A DNA stretch of 43,920 nt from Muricoccus harenae (lineage in GTDB: Bacteria > Pseudomonadota > Alphaproteobacteria > Acetobacterales > Acetobacteraceae): contig NZ_WWDL01000039.1 in NCBI RefSeq assembly GCF_009848505.1, positions 1 through 43,920 of the forward strand, given 5' to 3'. The position numbers were made by a program, and so were the translations under genes. Shown here one piece after another: positions 1 to 8,553 of this stretch; position 1 is the stretch's first letter; the number at the start of each line of letters is the position of its first letter. The notes beneath the pieces were generated by a model, which did not search any database, was not told where the DNA came from, and saw only the letters and a list, made by a program, of their open reading frames with translations.

Positions 1-356
1 GCGCGGCCGACGAACTCGCCGCCCAGGGGCTGTCCTGCACGGTGGCGGATGCGCGCTTTGCCAAGCCGCTCGACACCGAACTCGTCGAGCGCCTCGCCCG
101 CAACCACGCCGTCCTGCTCACCGTCGAGGAGGGCTCGGTGGGCGGCTTCGGGAGCCTCGTCGCCCACCACCTCGCCCATGCCGGACTGCTCGACGGCGGC
201 CTGCGCTTCCGCCCCCTCACCCTGCCCGACCTCTATATCGACCACGAAACACCCAAAAAACAGTACGACACCGCCGGCCTCAACGCCCCACAAATCGCGC
301 AAACCGCCCGCAACGCACTCGGACACAGCACAACAACACTGCCCGCAAGAGCGTGA
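1..356 (+). CDS. dxs: 1-deoxy-D-xylulose-5-phosphate synthase, C-terminal fragment
   Basis: The reading frame is open from base 3 and runs off the left edge, so only about the last 117 residues are present. They match the C-terminal transketolase domain of Dxs: a VLLTVEEG strand, the glycine-rich GSVGGFGS turn, [19 protein letters not shown], and a final helix ending in NALG. Dxs is the thiamine-diphosphate enzyme that condenses pyruvate and glyceraldehyde-3-phosphate in the first step of the MEP isoprenoid pathway, in the cytoplasm. A later enzyme of the same pathway, ispG, lies at about 31.3 kb. The short tail after the last helix is Thr/Ala-rich and unconserved. The start and the ThDP-binding part are outside the window. 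Confidence 0.93.
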   Translation, partial: AADELAAQGLSCTVADARFAKPLDTELVERLARNHAVLLTVEEGSVGGFGSLVAHHLAHAGLLDGGLRFRPLTLPDLYIDHETPKKQYDTAGLNAPQIAQTARNALGHSTTTLPARA

Positions 357-363
357 ACGGGGG

Positions 364-389
364 GGCTGGTGGTCCCAACACCGCCAGCC
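364..389 (+). terminator. Terminator-like hairpin after dxs
   Basis: A 10-bp stem (364-373 with 380-389) with one G-T wobble and a 6-base loop begins 8 bases after the dxs stop. It is followed by a short T-containing stretch (393-399). It sits between the convergent dxs and cytochrome b561 genes, so it could end transcription from either side. The U-tract is imperfect. Confidence 0.5.
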
Positions 390-419
390 AGGTTTGCTTC
401 GAGGCTTCCGAGGTAGGGT

Positions 420-1001
420 CTAGAGCATCTTCCGCAGCGTGCCGTCGCGGCGGATGAACTGGTGCCACAATGCCGCGGTGACATGCAGGATGATCATGCC
501 GACCAAGCTCCACGCCATCAGGCGGTGGATGAAGGTCAGGGTCTCAGCCAGCGGTATGTTCTTTCCAACCGGGTCCGGCAGCGGGACGAGGCCGAACCAG
601 GTGAGTGGGAAGCCCCAGGCATTCGTGGCAACGAAGCCGACCACCGGCATGCTTAGCAGCCAGACATAGAAGGCGGTGTGGTTGGCGCGCGCGGCGAAGA
701 TCAGTGCGCGGGGCAGGTCGGCAGGAAGAGGCGGGGGTGGATGGCTGACGCGCCAGGCGAGGCGCGCGAGGGTCACGGCCCAGATCGTCACGCCGATGCT
801 TTCATGGATGTTGTAGAGGGTAAGCTTGAATGCCTCGTCATCGGGTCGAGCATGGGCGATCCAAAGGCCGACGCCGGCGGCCGAGAGCACCAGCGCCACG
901 GTGATCCAATGGAAAGCACGCGATGCCGAGCCGTAGCGAAGCGGTGGCTCACGCCGTGCCAGACTTCTTCCGATCCGCCTGGAGGTTCCACTCATGACCA
1001 T
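420..1001 (-). CDS. Cytochrome b561 family membrane protein
   Basis: 193 residues with four hydrophobic segments and histidines where bacterial b561 (CybB-type) proteins carry their two b hemes: FHW (H31), NIHESIG (H66), FIHRLMAW (H159) and ILHVTAALWH (H173). Such proteins shuttle electrons in the inner membrane, in some cases quinol to oxygen or superoxide. The start chosen is the ATG at 1001, because a GAGGGAG Shine-Dalgarno lies 6 bases upstream. A second ATG two codons later and an in-frame GTG at 1049 are less well placed. The gene stands alone and converges on dxs. The electron partner cannot be told from sequence. Confidence 0.9.
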   Translation of the reverse strand: MVMSGTSRRIGRSLARREPPLRYGSASRAFHWITVALVLSAAGVGLWIAHARPDDEAFKLTLYNIHESIGVTIWAVTLARLAWRVSHPPPPLPADLPRALIFAARANHTAFYVWLLSMPVVGFVATNAWGFPLTWFGLVPLPDPVGKNIPLAETLTFIHRLMAWSLVGMIILHVTAALWHQFIRRDGTLRKML

Positions 1002-1365
1002 CGAGGCCTCCCTCAGACGGGCCCTGCCCATGCGGTTGGACGGTAACACAACCCTCTTCTTTCACGCATCATGGACGGCGAGGCTCCGGACACGCGGCTC
1101 GCACGGGCTGCCGTGCTACTCGTCTGGCGTAGCCGCCGCGCGAGCTTGATGGCGGCCGAGGCGCTCGCCTCAAACCGGGCTGTGACCTTCGCTGTCGAAT
1201 CACTCGGTGACGTTTTGCGCAGCCTCCTCGGCTGGTGCTGTTCGTCCTTTTCCCAGGCACATCACCATGGCCTTCCTTCCCCCGATCCTATGACGGGAGG
1301 GCGTGATCGGACTCATGACGCACGGCCGGCGCCGGGGCCTCTGACGAGGCCCGCGGCGGAGCGGC
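1002..1365. other. Gene-free stretch of about 360 bases
   Basis: No convincing gene is seen here. Open frames exist on both strands but have no recognisable protein features. One perfect 7-bp hairpin with a TGAC loop (1335-1352) lies just past the stop of the minus-strand dehydrogenase and could act as its terminator, although no T-run follows it. The rest presumably carries the promoter of the b561 gene, but I cannot point to clear -35/-10 boxes. Confidence 0.5.
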
Positions 1366-2367
1366 TCAGCGTGCCACCAGCACCTCCGGATTGACCACGG
1401 CGTCGAGGTCCGGATCGCCGGCCAGGAAGTCGAGCACGTTCCCGGCGGCATCCCAGGCCATGCGCTGCAGCCCCTCCGCCGTGCTGGCGGCGACATGCGG
1501 CGTGACGACGAGGTTCTCCAGCGCCAGCAGCGGCACCGGCGCCACCATCGGCTCCACCCGCAGCACGTCCAGCCCGGCGCCGCCGAGATGGCCGGAGCGC
1601 AGCGCCGCCTCCAGCGCCGCCTCTTCCACCAGCGTACCGCGCGCGGTGTTCACCAGCACGGCTCCCGGCTTCATGGCGGCGAGGAAGGCGGCATCCACCA
1701 TGCCGCGCGTGGCGTCACTGGCTGGCAGGTGCAGGGTGACGATGTCGGCGGCCGCAAGTCCGGCATTCCGGTCCTTCACCACCTCATAGCCCGCGCCACG
1801 GATCGTGCCGGCCGGCATGAAGGGATCATGCACCATCACCTTCATGCCGAAGGCGGCGCAAAGCCGCGCAACGCGGGTGCCGATGCGGCCGAAGCCCAGC
1901 ACCAGCACGCGGCGCCCGCCCAGCTCGAAGGTGCGGGACTGGCCCTGCACGCGCCACTCACCGCGGCGCACACCCGCATCCACCGGCAGCACCTGCCGAG
2001 CGACGGCCAGCATCAGCATCAGCGCATGCTCGGCCACCGAGGCCGCATTAGCCTCCGGCGTGATCATCACCAGCACGCCGCGTTGCGTCATCGCGGGCAC
2101 GTCGACGAGGTCGTAGCCGACGCCGTGGCGGCAGACCATGCGGAGCTTCGGCGCGATGGCGAGCAAGGCGGAGTCGACCGCGCTGCCGCGCACGATCAGC
2201 GCCTCGGCATCACGCAATCGCGTGGCGAGATCCGGTCCGGCCATATCGCCGGGATGGTCCAGCGTCACGCCGGGCGCGTCGAGAAGACGCCGGATTCCAT
2301 CAGGATGGATCGGGTCCACCACCACCACATGACGCATCGGCGCAGCTTCTGCCTGTGTTAGTGGCAT
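1366..2367 (-). CDS. D-2-hydroxyacid dehydrogenase (phosphoglycerate dehydrogenase-like)
   Basis: 333 residues with the two-lobed D-isomer 2-hydroxyacid dehydrogenase fold. The nucleotide-binding motif GFGRIG is at 158-163, followed by a strand ending in D181, which favours NAD over NADP. The catalytic Arg/Glu/His set is visible: R243 in NTARG, E272 in RVEP and H291 in TPHVAAST. It lacks the C-terminal ACT domain of long SerA enzymes, so a catabolic or other 2-hydroxyacid is as likely a substrate as 3-phosphoglycerate. The start codon shares one base with the stop of the upstream Bug protein gene (TGATG), which implies coupled translation and supports this start. The coupling suggests the pair handles a common carboxylate. 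Confidence 0.9.
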   Translation of the reverse strand: MPLTQAEAAPMRHVVVVDPIHPDGIRRLLDAPGVTLDHPGDMAGPDLATRLRDAEALIVRGSAVDSALLAIAPKLRMVCRHGVGYDLVDVPAMTQRGVLVMITPEANAASVAEHALMLMLAVARQVLPVDAGVRRGEWRVQGQSRTFELGGRRVLVLGFGRIGTRVARLCAAFGMKVMVHDPFMPAGTIRGAGYEVVKDRNAGLAAADIVTLHLPASDATRGMVDAAFLAAMKPGAVLVNTARGTLVEEAALEAALRSGHLGGAGLDVLRVEPMVAPVPLLALENLVVTPHVAASTAEGLQRMAWDAAGNVLDFLAGDPDLDAVVNPEVLVAR

Positions 2368-3344
2368 CAGGGATTCGTGCTCCAGGGCGACCGCTCGTAA
2401 AGGGCCTTCGCCGCAGCCGCTTCGGTCATCACCGCGCTCCTGTAGGCGTCACCTATCAGCGGCCGCATCGGCAGGTTCAGCCGCTCCGCCTCCGCCAGGA
2501 AGACGGGATCCACCAGGATCGTTCTGAAGGCGTCCACAAGGCGCGCCGTGATCTCCGCCGGCAGTCCGGGGGGCGCGACGAAGCCGCGCGCCGAACCGCC
2601 CAGCACGTCGAGCCCCTGTTCGCGAATGGTGGGCACATCCGCCATCGCCGACCAGCGCTCCGGCGCGGCCTGGCCAAGGCAGCGCGTGCGCCCTTCGCGG
2701 AACAGCGAAAGCCCCTCGCTGACATTGTAGGAGGCAACATCGAGCTGGCCGCCCAGCAGGTCCCGGATGGCAATGGCGGTGCCGTTATAGGGCACGTGCA
2801 ACGCCTTCACCCCCGCGGCAGCCTCGAAGGCGAGCAGGAGAAGGTGGTCGTCGGATGACGTGCCGGCGGCGGTACCGACCGAGACGGCCTCCGCGCGCTT
2901 CGCCGCGGCCTCCCTGAAATCGGCGATGGTGCGGAGCGGCGAGTCGGCCCGTACCCAGAACGCGCCCGGGTCATCCACCACATTGGCGATGTAGGTGAAC
3001 TCCTCCGTCTTCCAGCGCACCGGGCGCTCCAACGCCTTGGTGATGAAGCTCAACGTCGCGACCGTGCCGAGGGTGTAGCCATCGGGGCGTGCGTTGAAGA
3101 CGGCCTCATTGCCGATCTGGCCACCGGCGCCGACGCGATTGGCGACGACGAAGGTGGCGCCCGGAAGCTGCTGCGGCAGGTACTTCGTCAGCAGCCGCGC
3201 CACGATGTCGATCCCGCCCGAGGGCGGATAGGGGACGATGACCTCGATCGCGCGCCCGGCGGGCCAGGTGGTCTGGGCAAGGGCGGGGCGCGCGATAGCG
3301 GCGCCGGCCAGTGCGGCGCCCGCAAGGGCGCGACGGGTGATCAT
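2367..3344 (-). CDS. Bug/TctC-family tripartite tricarboxylate transporter substrate-binding protein
   Basis: 325 residues. The N-terminus (MITRRALAGAALAG) is a signal peptide with an Arg pair, ending near PALA-Q at about residue 24, so the mature protein is periplasmic. The Bug-family hallmarks follow: IEVIVPYPPSGGIDIVARLL, NRVGAGGQIGNEAV, ARPDGYTLG, then VGTAAGTSSDDH and VPYNGT later. These proteins bind organic acids or related small molecules for TctAB-type symporters. No tctA or tctB homologue is in the window, so it is an orphan binding protein, as is frequent in Roseomonas and in betaproteobacteria. It is first in a two-gene unit with the dehydrogenase, which hints that the ligand is a hydroxy- or keto-acid, but the ligand is unknown. 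Confidence 0.93.
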   Translation of the reverse strand: MITRRALAGAALAGAAIARPALAQTTWPAGRAIEVIVPYPPSGGIDIVARLLTKYLPQQLPGATFVVANRVGAGGQIGNEAVFNARPDGYTLGTVATLSFITKALERPVRWKTEEFTYIANVVDDPGAFWVRADSPLRTIADFREAAAKRAEAVSVGTAAGTSSDDHLLLLAFEAAAGVKALHVPYNGTAIAIRDLLGGQLDVASYNVSEGLSLFREGRTRCLGQAAPERWSAMADVPTIREQGLDVLGGSARGFVAPPGLPAEITARLVDAFRTILVDPVFLAEAERLNLPMRPLIGDAYRSAVMTEAAAAKALYERSPWSTNP

Positions 3345-3488
3345 GGGCTTTCCTCCGGTTCCGGCGAGCGCCTGACGCTCTTACCTGCCTGTCTCCCCCG
3401 GACCGGCCGCGGCGACAAGCCCGCGCCGGCGGGTCGGCCTCAGCGGCGTGCCCTGCTATCTTACCTCCGGAGCGCCGGGAGGACCCAC

Positions 3489-4241
3489 TTGCCCCAGACC
3501 AAGCCCGCCAAGCAGCGCGCCGATCTCGCCCTTGTGGAACGCGGCCTTGCCGAGAGCCGGACGCGCGCCCAGGCGCTGATCCTTGCCGGCAAGGTCTTCA
3601 GCGGCGAGCAGCGGGTCGACAAGCCGGGCCAGGTGCTGCGGGAGGACGATCCGCTGGAGGTGCGCGGCCAGGACCATCCCTGGGTCAGCCGCGGCGGGCT
3701 GAAGCTGGCGCATGGGCTGCAGGCCTTCGGGCTGGATCCGGCGAGCCGCGTCTGCATCGATGTCGGCGCCTCGACCGGGGGCTTTACCCATGTGCTGCTG
3801 CATCATGGAGCGGTGCGGGTTTACGCGGTGGATGTCGGCCATGGCCAACTCGCCTGGAATCTGCGCAACGATCCCCGCGTGGTGGTGCTGGAGCGGCTGA
3901 ATGCCCGCTACCTTGAGGCCACGCATATTCCGGAGCCGGTAGGGGCGGTGGTCTGCGACGCCTCCTTCATCGGCCTCGCGACGGTACTGCCCGCCGCCCT
4001 GGCTCTGACCGCACCGGGTGCTTTCGCTGTCGCGCTGATCAAGCCGCAATTCGAGGCGGGGGCGAGGCTGGTGGGGAAGGGGGGCGTGGTGCGCGATCCC
4101 AATGTTCACCGTGCCGTCTGCGCCCGGGTGCAGCAATGGTGGTCCAGCCTGCCGGGTTGGGAGGTGCTGGGCATCACCGAGAGTCCGATCACCGGCCCGG
4201 AGGGGAACAAGGAGTTCCTGATCGGCGCCCGCCGCGCCTGA
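3489..4241 (+). CDS. tlyA: TlyA-family rRNA (cytidine-2'-O)-methyltransferase
   Basis: 250 residues: an N-terminal S4 RNA-binding domain (about 9-65, including LAGKVFSGEQRVDKPG) followed by an FtsJ/RrmJ-type Rossmann domain. The SAM motif is VCIDVGASTGGFT (88-100). A K-D-K-E catalytic set like that of 2'-O-methyltransferases is apparent as K72, D157, K185 (LIKPQFE) and E242 (GNKEFLI). TlyA methylates 16S and/or 23S rRNA; in mycobacteria this creates the capreomycin-sensitive site, and some homologues have been called haemolysins. The start is a TTG at 3489 with GGGAGG 6 bases upstream; no better start fits the S4 domain. It is transcribed singly and divergently from the Bug gene. Confidence 0.93.
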   Translation: MPQTKPAKQRADLALVERGLAESRTRAQALILAGKVFSGEQRVDKPGQVLREDDPLEVRGQDHPWVSRGGLKLAHGLQAFGLDPASRVCIDVGASTGGFTHVLLHHGAVRVYAVDVGHGQLAWNLRNDPRVVVLERLNARYLEATHIPEPVGAVVCDASFIGLATVLPAALALTAPGAFAVALIKPQFEAGARLVGKGGVVRDPNVHRAVCARVQQWWSSLPGWEVLGITESPITGPEGNKEFLIGARRA

Positions 4242-4307
4242 ATTTCGGACGAAACAACTCGAAAAGGCTAGATCAGCCGCGGCCGAGGCTGCCCGAGCAG
4301 TAAGGGA

Positions 4308-4460
4308 TCAGCGGCTGGCGGGCACCGGCGCGTCGCGCATGACGGGGGCGGAAAGACGCGCGGCCAGGGTCCAGACGCGGGCGGGGTCCATGCGCACATC
4401 CGGATCATTCAGAAGCCGATCCAGCTCTTCGAGCGCCTTATCCGCTTCAGCGTCCGTCAT
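4308..4460 (-). CDS. Small hypothetical protein, 50 residues
   Basis: A 50-residue acidic, helical protein beginning MTDAEADKALEELDRLL. The ATG at 4460 is preceded by AGGGAAA at suitable spacing. The frame stays open to an earlier start at 4550, but the added residues are low-complexity and unlikely to be coding. It has no signal peptide or membrane segment. I do not recognise a family. Its helical, charge-rich character fits a small cytoplasmic protein, and it lies in the same orientation as the 399-residue protein upstream, so it could be cotranscribed with it. Confidence 0.55.
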   Translation of the reverse strand: MTDAEADKALEELDRLLNDPDVRMDPARVWTLAARLSAPVMRDAPVPASR

Positions 4461-4569
4461 GCCTGTTTCCCTATCCCGCAGTGCAGCATGCGCTTGAACG
4501 TTGATGCTTGGCGAGGGTTTCCTGGCCGCCGGACCAGGAATCGGGTTCATTCTGGTGGGCGATCGTCTC

Positions 4570-5769
4570 TCAGAGCGAGGCCAGGGCAGGGAGGAGGGCG
4601 GCGTCGCTCGAGCTGGTGCAGCCGGGATTCCGGAAGCGCAACTCCCCCTCCACCACCGCGTCCGGTGATGCCATGCCGAACATCTCCATGCGGGAGGCGC
4701 AGGACACTGCCGAAATGCGGCGCGCCGCTTCGGTGGTCAGGAAGCGGCGCACAGTCCCTTCGAGTTCCCGCTGTTCCCGGAGGCCGCGCCATTCCTGGCG
4801 GGTCATGTCATCGAGGAAGACGGCAAGGATGCCCGCCCTCTGGCCGCCCAGCCGCTCCGAGGCAGTCGCCATGCGGCGGCAGGCTGCCTCGGCAATGTCG
4901 CTGGCCCGTCCGGCTTGCGCCGCCAGCACGAGCATATTGCCCTTGTCATGCGCGACCGCGAGATGCGCCTCGGGCCCGAACAGGGCGCGCAGACTGGCGG
5001 CCGGCTGGGCGGCCTGGGCGCCGGCGAGGATCAGCGGATCGAGCTTCAGCACGGCATCGGCGGCCGAGTCCTGTCGCTTTCGGTCCCGCAGCATGGCGAC
5101 GATCCGGCGCTGCAGCGCGGCCACGTCCAGCGCATCGGCCCGCAGCCCTTCGGGCAGGGTCATCTTCAGCACGTAGCGGCCGGGATGGGCGGCGAGCCAA
5201 GTCTGGAGATCGGGATTAATGCCGTCGACCAGCATGCACCAGTCGCCGCGCAGTACATGCCGGCCCTCCTCGGCCGAGATAGTGTCGCAGACCACCTCCG
5301 CCTCCGCGCCGTTGCGGGAAATGAGGAGGTCATGCGGCGTGCCGTCCGCCAGGCCGGTGAAGCGCACCTCGAAGCCGCGCGCCCGGTGCAACGCCGCGAC
5401 CCGCAGCAGGTGGAAGAGCGGAATGAGGTTGGCCTCGCCGGTGAGGCCCGACAGGATCCGGGCCCGCAGCCTCTGGCGCGACTCCGCTGGTAATTCGTTG
5501 GCGAGGTGCACTGCCTCGCGGACATAGGTGAGAAGCTGCCGCTCGGCGGCGCCGGCGCCCGCCATGCCATCCGGCGAGGAAAGCCGCTGCAGCAGCAGCT
5601 CAAGCGCGTGGCGCTCCTGTGCCGCACGGCCGGTGAGGGAAGAGAGGGCGGCTTGGCGTCCGATCTCCTCCATCCGCCGGGACCAATGCCGGCCACCCGC
5701 GAGCCCGAGGAAGCCGGCAAGAAGCTTCTGGTCGGGAGAGGCCTCAGCCCCGGATCTGCGGTTCGGCAT
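4570..5769 (-). CDS. Conserved-looking hypothetical protein with possible degenerate nuclease-like core
   Basis: 399 residues, soluble, no signal peptide. I do not recognise a named family. The first 130 residues are Arg/Leu-rich and helical. A central segment at about 135-170 reads FEVRFTGLADGTPHDLLISR followed by GAEAEVVCDTIS. A strand-turn Asp followed some 15 residues later by Glu-x-x-Cys-Asp resembles the core of PD-(D/E)XK nucleases, but the usual Lys is absent, so catalysis is doubtful. The C-terminal half contains LAVFLDDMTRQEWRGL. The ATG at 5769 has a GAGGT 9 bases upstream. It lies 67 bases downstream of aroC on the same strand and may be read through from fabI-aroC. Confidence 0.75.
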   Translation of the reverse strand: MPNRRSGAEASPDQKLLAGFLGLAGGRHWSRRMEEIGRQAALSSLTGRAAQERHALELLLQRLSSPDGMAGAGAAERQLLTYVREAVHLANELPAESRQRLRARILSGLTGEANLIPLFHLLRVAALHRARGFEVRFTGLADGTPHDLLISRNGAEAEVVCDTISAEEGRHVLRGDWCMLVDGINPDLQTWLAAHPGRYVLKMTLPEGLRADALDVAALQRRIVAMLRDRKRQDSAADAVLKLDPLILAGAQAAQPAASLRALFGPEAHLAVAHDKGNMLVLAAQAGRASDIAEAACRRMATASERLGGQRAGILAVFLDDMTRQEWRGLREQRELEGTVRRFLTTEAARRISAVSCASRMEMFGMASPDAVVEGELRFRNPGCTSSSDAALLPALASL

Positions 5770-5836
5770 CGGCCAGGCACCTCAAGGATGCCCTCCGAAT
5801 AACCGAGTGCGGCAGTCGGATAAAGAACCGTTCCGA

Positions 5837-6943
5837 TCAGTTTCTCGGGAGGCGGGTGGACAAGGGCGCGTTCGGTACCTGCGCGCGGTGGCGCAGCAGG
5901 GCATCGGCCAGCACGCATGCCATCATCGCCTCGCCCACGGGCACGCCGCGGATGCCGACGCAGGGATCGTGGCGGCCCTTGGTGACCAGCTCCCGCTCCT
6001 TGCCATGCCGGTCCACGGTGCGTCGGGCGACGAGGATGGAGGAGGTGGGCTTCACCGCGAAACGCGCGACGACAGGCTGGCCGGTGGAGATGCCGCCCTG
6101 CACCCCGCCCCCATGGTTGCTCAGGAAGTGCACCGTGCCGTCCGGCGCCATGCGCATCTCGTCGGCATTGTCCTCGCCGGTGAGGGCGGCGGCGGCGAAG
6201 CCCTCGCCGATCTCCACGCCCTTCACGGCATTGATCGACATGAGGGCGCTCGCGAGTTCGGCGTCCAGCTTGCCGTAGATGGGCGCACCAAGGCCGGGGG
6301 GGACGCCCTCGGCCACCACTTCCACCACCGCGCCGACGCTGGACCCGGCCTTGCGCAGGGCCAGGAGCTTCTCCTCCCAGCGGGCGGCGGCCTCACGGTC
6401 CGGGCAGAAGAAGTCGTTCTCCCGCACCGCCTTCCAGTCCCAGTTCGTCCGGTTCACGGCGTCTCCGCCCATGGCGACGAGGGCGCCGCGGATCGTCACG
6501 CCAGATCCCAGCACCTTACGCGCCACGGACCCGGCCGCCACCCGCATTGCCGTCTCCCGCGCCGAGGAACGCCCGCCGCCACGATAGTCCCGCACCCCAT
6601 ATTTCAGGTGGTAGGCGAGGTCAGCATGGCCGGGGCGGAAGCTGTCGGCGATCTCGCCATAGTCGCGGGAGCGCTGGTCCTTGTTCTCGATCAGCAGAGA
6701 GATCGGGGTGCCGGTGGTCAGCCCCTCGAAAGTGCCGGAGAGGATGCGGACCTCGTCCGGCTCCTGCCGCTGCGTCACGAACTTGGACTGCCCCGGCCGG
6801 CGGAGGTCCAGCCAGGGCTGGATGTCGGCTTCGGTCAGCGAAAGCCCCGGCGGGCAGCCATCCACCACCCCGCCAATAGCGGGGCCGTGGCTCTCGCCCC
6901 AGGTGGTGACGCGGAAGAGATGGCCGAAAGTGTTGTGGGACAT
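5837..6943 (-). CDS. aroC: Chorismate synthase
   Basis: 368 residues, the usual length. It opens with [20 protein letters not shown], the chorismate synthase signature region, and carries [16 protein letters not shown] (signature 2) and [20 protein letters not shown] (signature 3). The enzyme uses reduced FMN to eliminate phosphate from 5-enolpyruvylshikimate-3-phosphate, giving chorismate, the last common precursor of aromatic amino acids and of the ubiquinone ring. The gene starts 12 bases after the fabI stop on the same strand, so the two are almost certainly one transcript. No frameshift or missing motif is seen. Confidence 0.98.
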   Translation of the reverse strand: MSHNTFGHLFRVTTWGESHGPAIGGVVDGCPPGLSLTEADIQPWLDLRRPGQSKFVTQRQEPDEVRILSGTFEGLTTGTPISLLIENKDQRSRDYGEIADSFRPGHADLAYHLKYGVRDYRGGGRSSARETAMRVAAGSVARKVLGSGVTIRGALVAMGGDAVNRTNWDWKAVRENDFFCPDREAAARWEEKLLALRKAGSSVGAVVEVVAEGVPPGLGAPIYGKLDAELASALMSINAVKGVEIGEGFAAAALTGEDNADEMRMAPDGTVHFLSNHGGGVQGGISTGQPVVARFAVKPTSSILVARRTVDRHGKERELVTKGRHDPCVGIRGVPVGEAMMACVLADALLRHRAQVPNAPLSTRLPRN

Positions 6944-6955
6944 GGCGAGGGGCGT

Positions 6956-7768
<813 letters not shown>

Positions 7769-7896
7769 CGGCAGGGAGGCGGCATCAGCCACGGTCTTGG
7801 CGTCTTCCACGGGGCGTCCTCCACAGGGGCAGGCATCAGTTGCGACGGGCCCGGAGGGGTGGCACACCGCATGGAACGGAACAAGGGGCCGCACGC

Positions 7897-8529
7897 ATGA
7901 GCCTGACCACAGAGGTCCCCGCCGGCGAGGCCCATATCGCCGGGATCCCCGACGCAACGGAGCCCTACGGCCTGTTCGAGGCGTGGTTCGCGGACGCGAC
8001 CCTGCGCGAGCCGAATGACCCGAACGCCATGTGCCTGGCCACCACCTCCGCCGATGGCTGGCCCTCGGCGCGCATGGTGCTGCTGAAGGGCCGGGACGAG
8101 CGCGGATTCGTCTTCTACACCAATGAGGAGAGCCGAAAGGGCGCGGAGCTGCTGTCCAACCCCCGCGCGGCGCTCTGCTTCCACTGGAAGTCGCTCCGGC
8201 GGCAGGTGCGGGTGGAGGGGACGGTGGAGCGCGTGACGGCCGCCGAATCCGATGCCTATTACGCCTCCCGCCCGCGCGGCTCGCGGATCGCCGCCTGGAG
8301 CTCGATCCAGTCCCGGCCGCTCGCCAGCCGCGCGGAGTTCGAGGCCCGGATCGTCGAATACGAGACGCTCTACCCCGGCGAGGCAGTGCCGCGGCCGCCG
8401 CATTGGGGCGGGTTCCGCGTGCTGCCGCTGCGCATCGAGTTCTGGCAGGACATGCCCTTCCGCCGCCACGACCGCCTGGTCTTCGAGCGAAAGGGAGAGG
8501 GGTGGAGCACCGGGCGCCTGTACCCGTGA
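7897..8529 (+). CDS. pdxH: Pyridoxamine/pyridoxine 5'-phosphate oxidase
   Basis: 210 residues, typical of PdxH. Key features are MCLATTSADGWPSARMVLLK, GFVFYTNEESRKGAELLSNP (FMN-binding split barrel), WKSLRRQVRVEGTVERV, SRIAAWSSIQSRPL, and the C-terminal WQDMPFRRHDRLVFER with the conserved PxRxHDR substrate residues. It oxidises pyridoxamine or pyridoxine phosphate to pyridoxal phosphate with FMN and oxygen. The start at 7897 has AAGGGG 8 bases upstream; the longer frame from 7840 has no such signal and adds an Arg-rich stretch not seen in the family. It is divergent from fabI, with about 130 bases shared as the promoter region. Confidence 0.96.
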   Translation: MSLTTEVPAGEAHIAGIPDATEPYGLFEAWFADATLREPNDPNAMCLATTSADGWPSARMVLLKGRDERGFVFYTNEESRKGAELLSNPRAALCFHWKSLRRQVRVEGTVERVTAAESDAYYASRPRGSRIAAWSSIQSRPLASRAEFEARIVEYETLYPGEAVPRPPHWGGFRVLPLRIEFWQDMPFRRHDRLVFERKGEGWSTGRLYP

Positions 8530-8553
8530 AGCCTGTTTCGTGAAGGCGCATTC

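Noticed and set aside
1071-1394. Possible 107-codon gene in the gap upstream of the dehydrogenase
   Set aside because: Lacks ribosome-binding site and recognisable features, overlaps the dehydrogenase 3' end, and turns low-complexity at the end.
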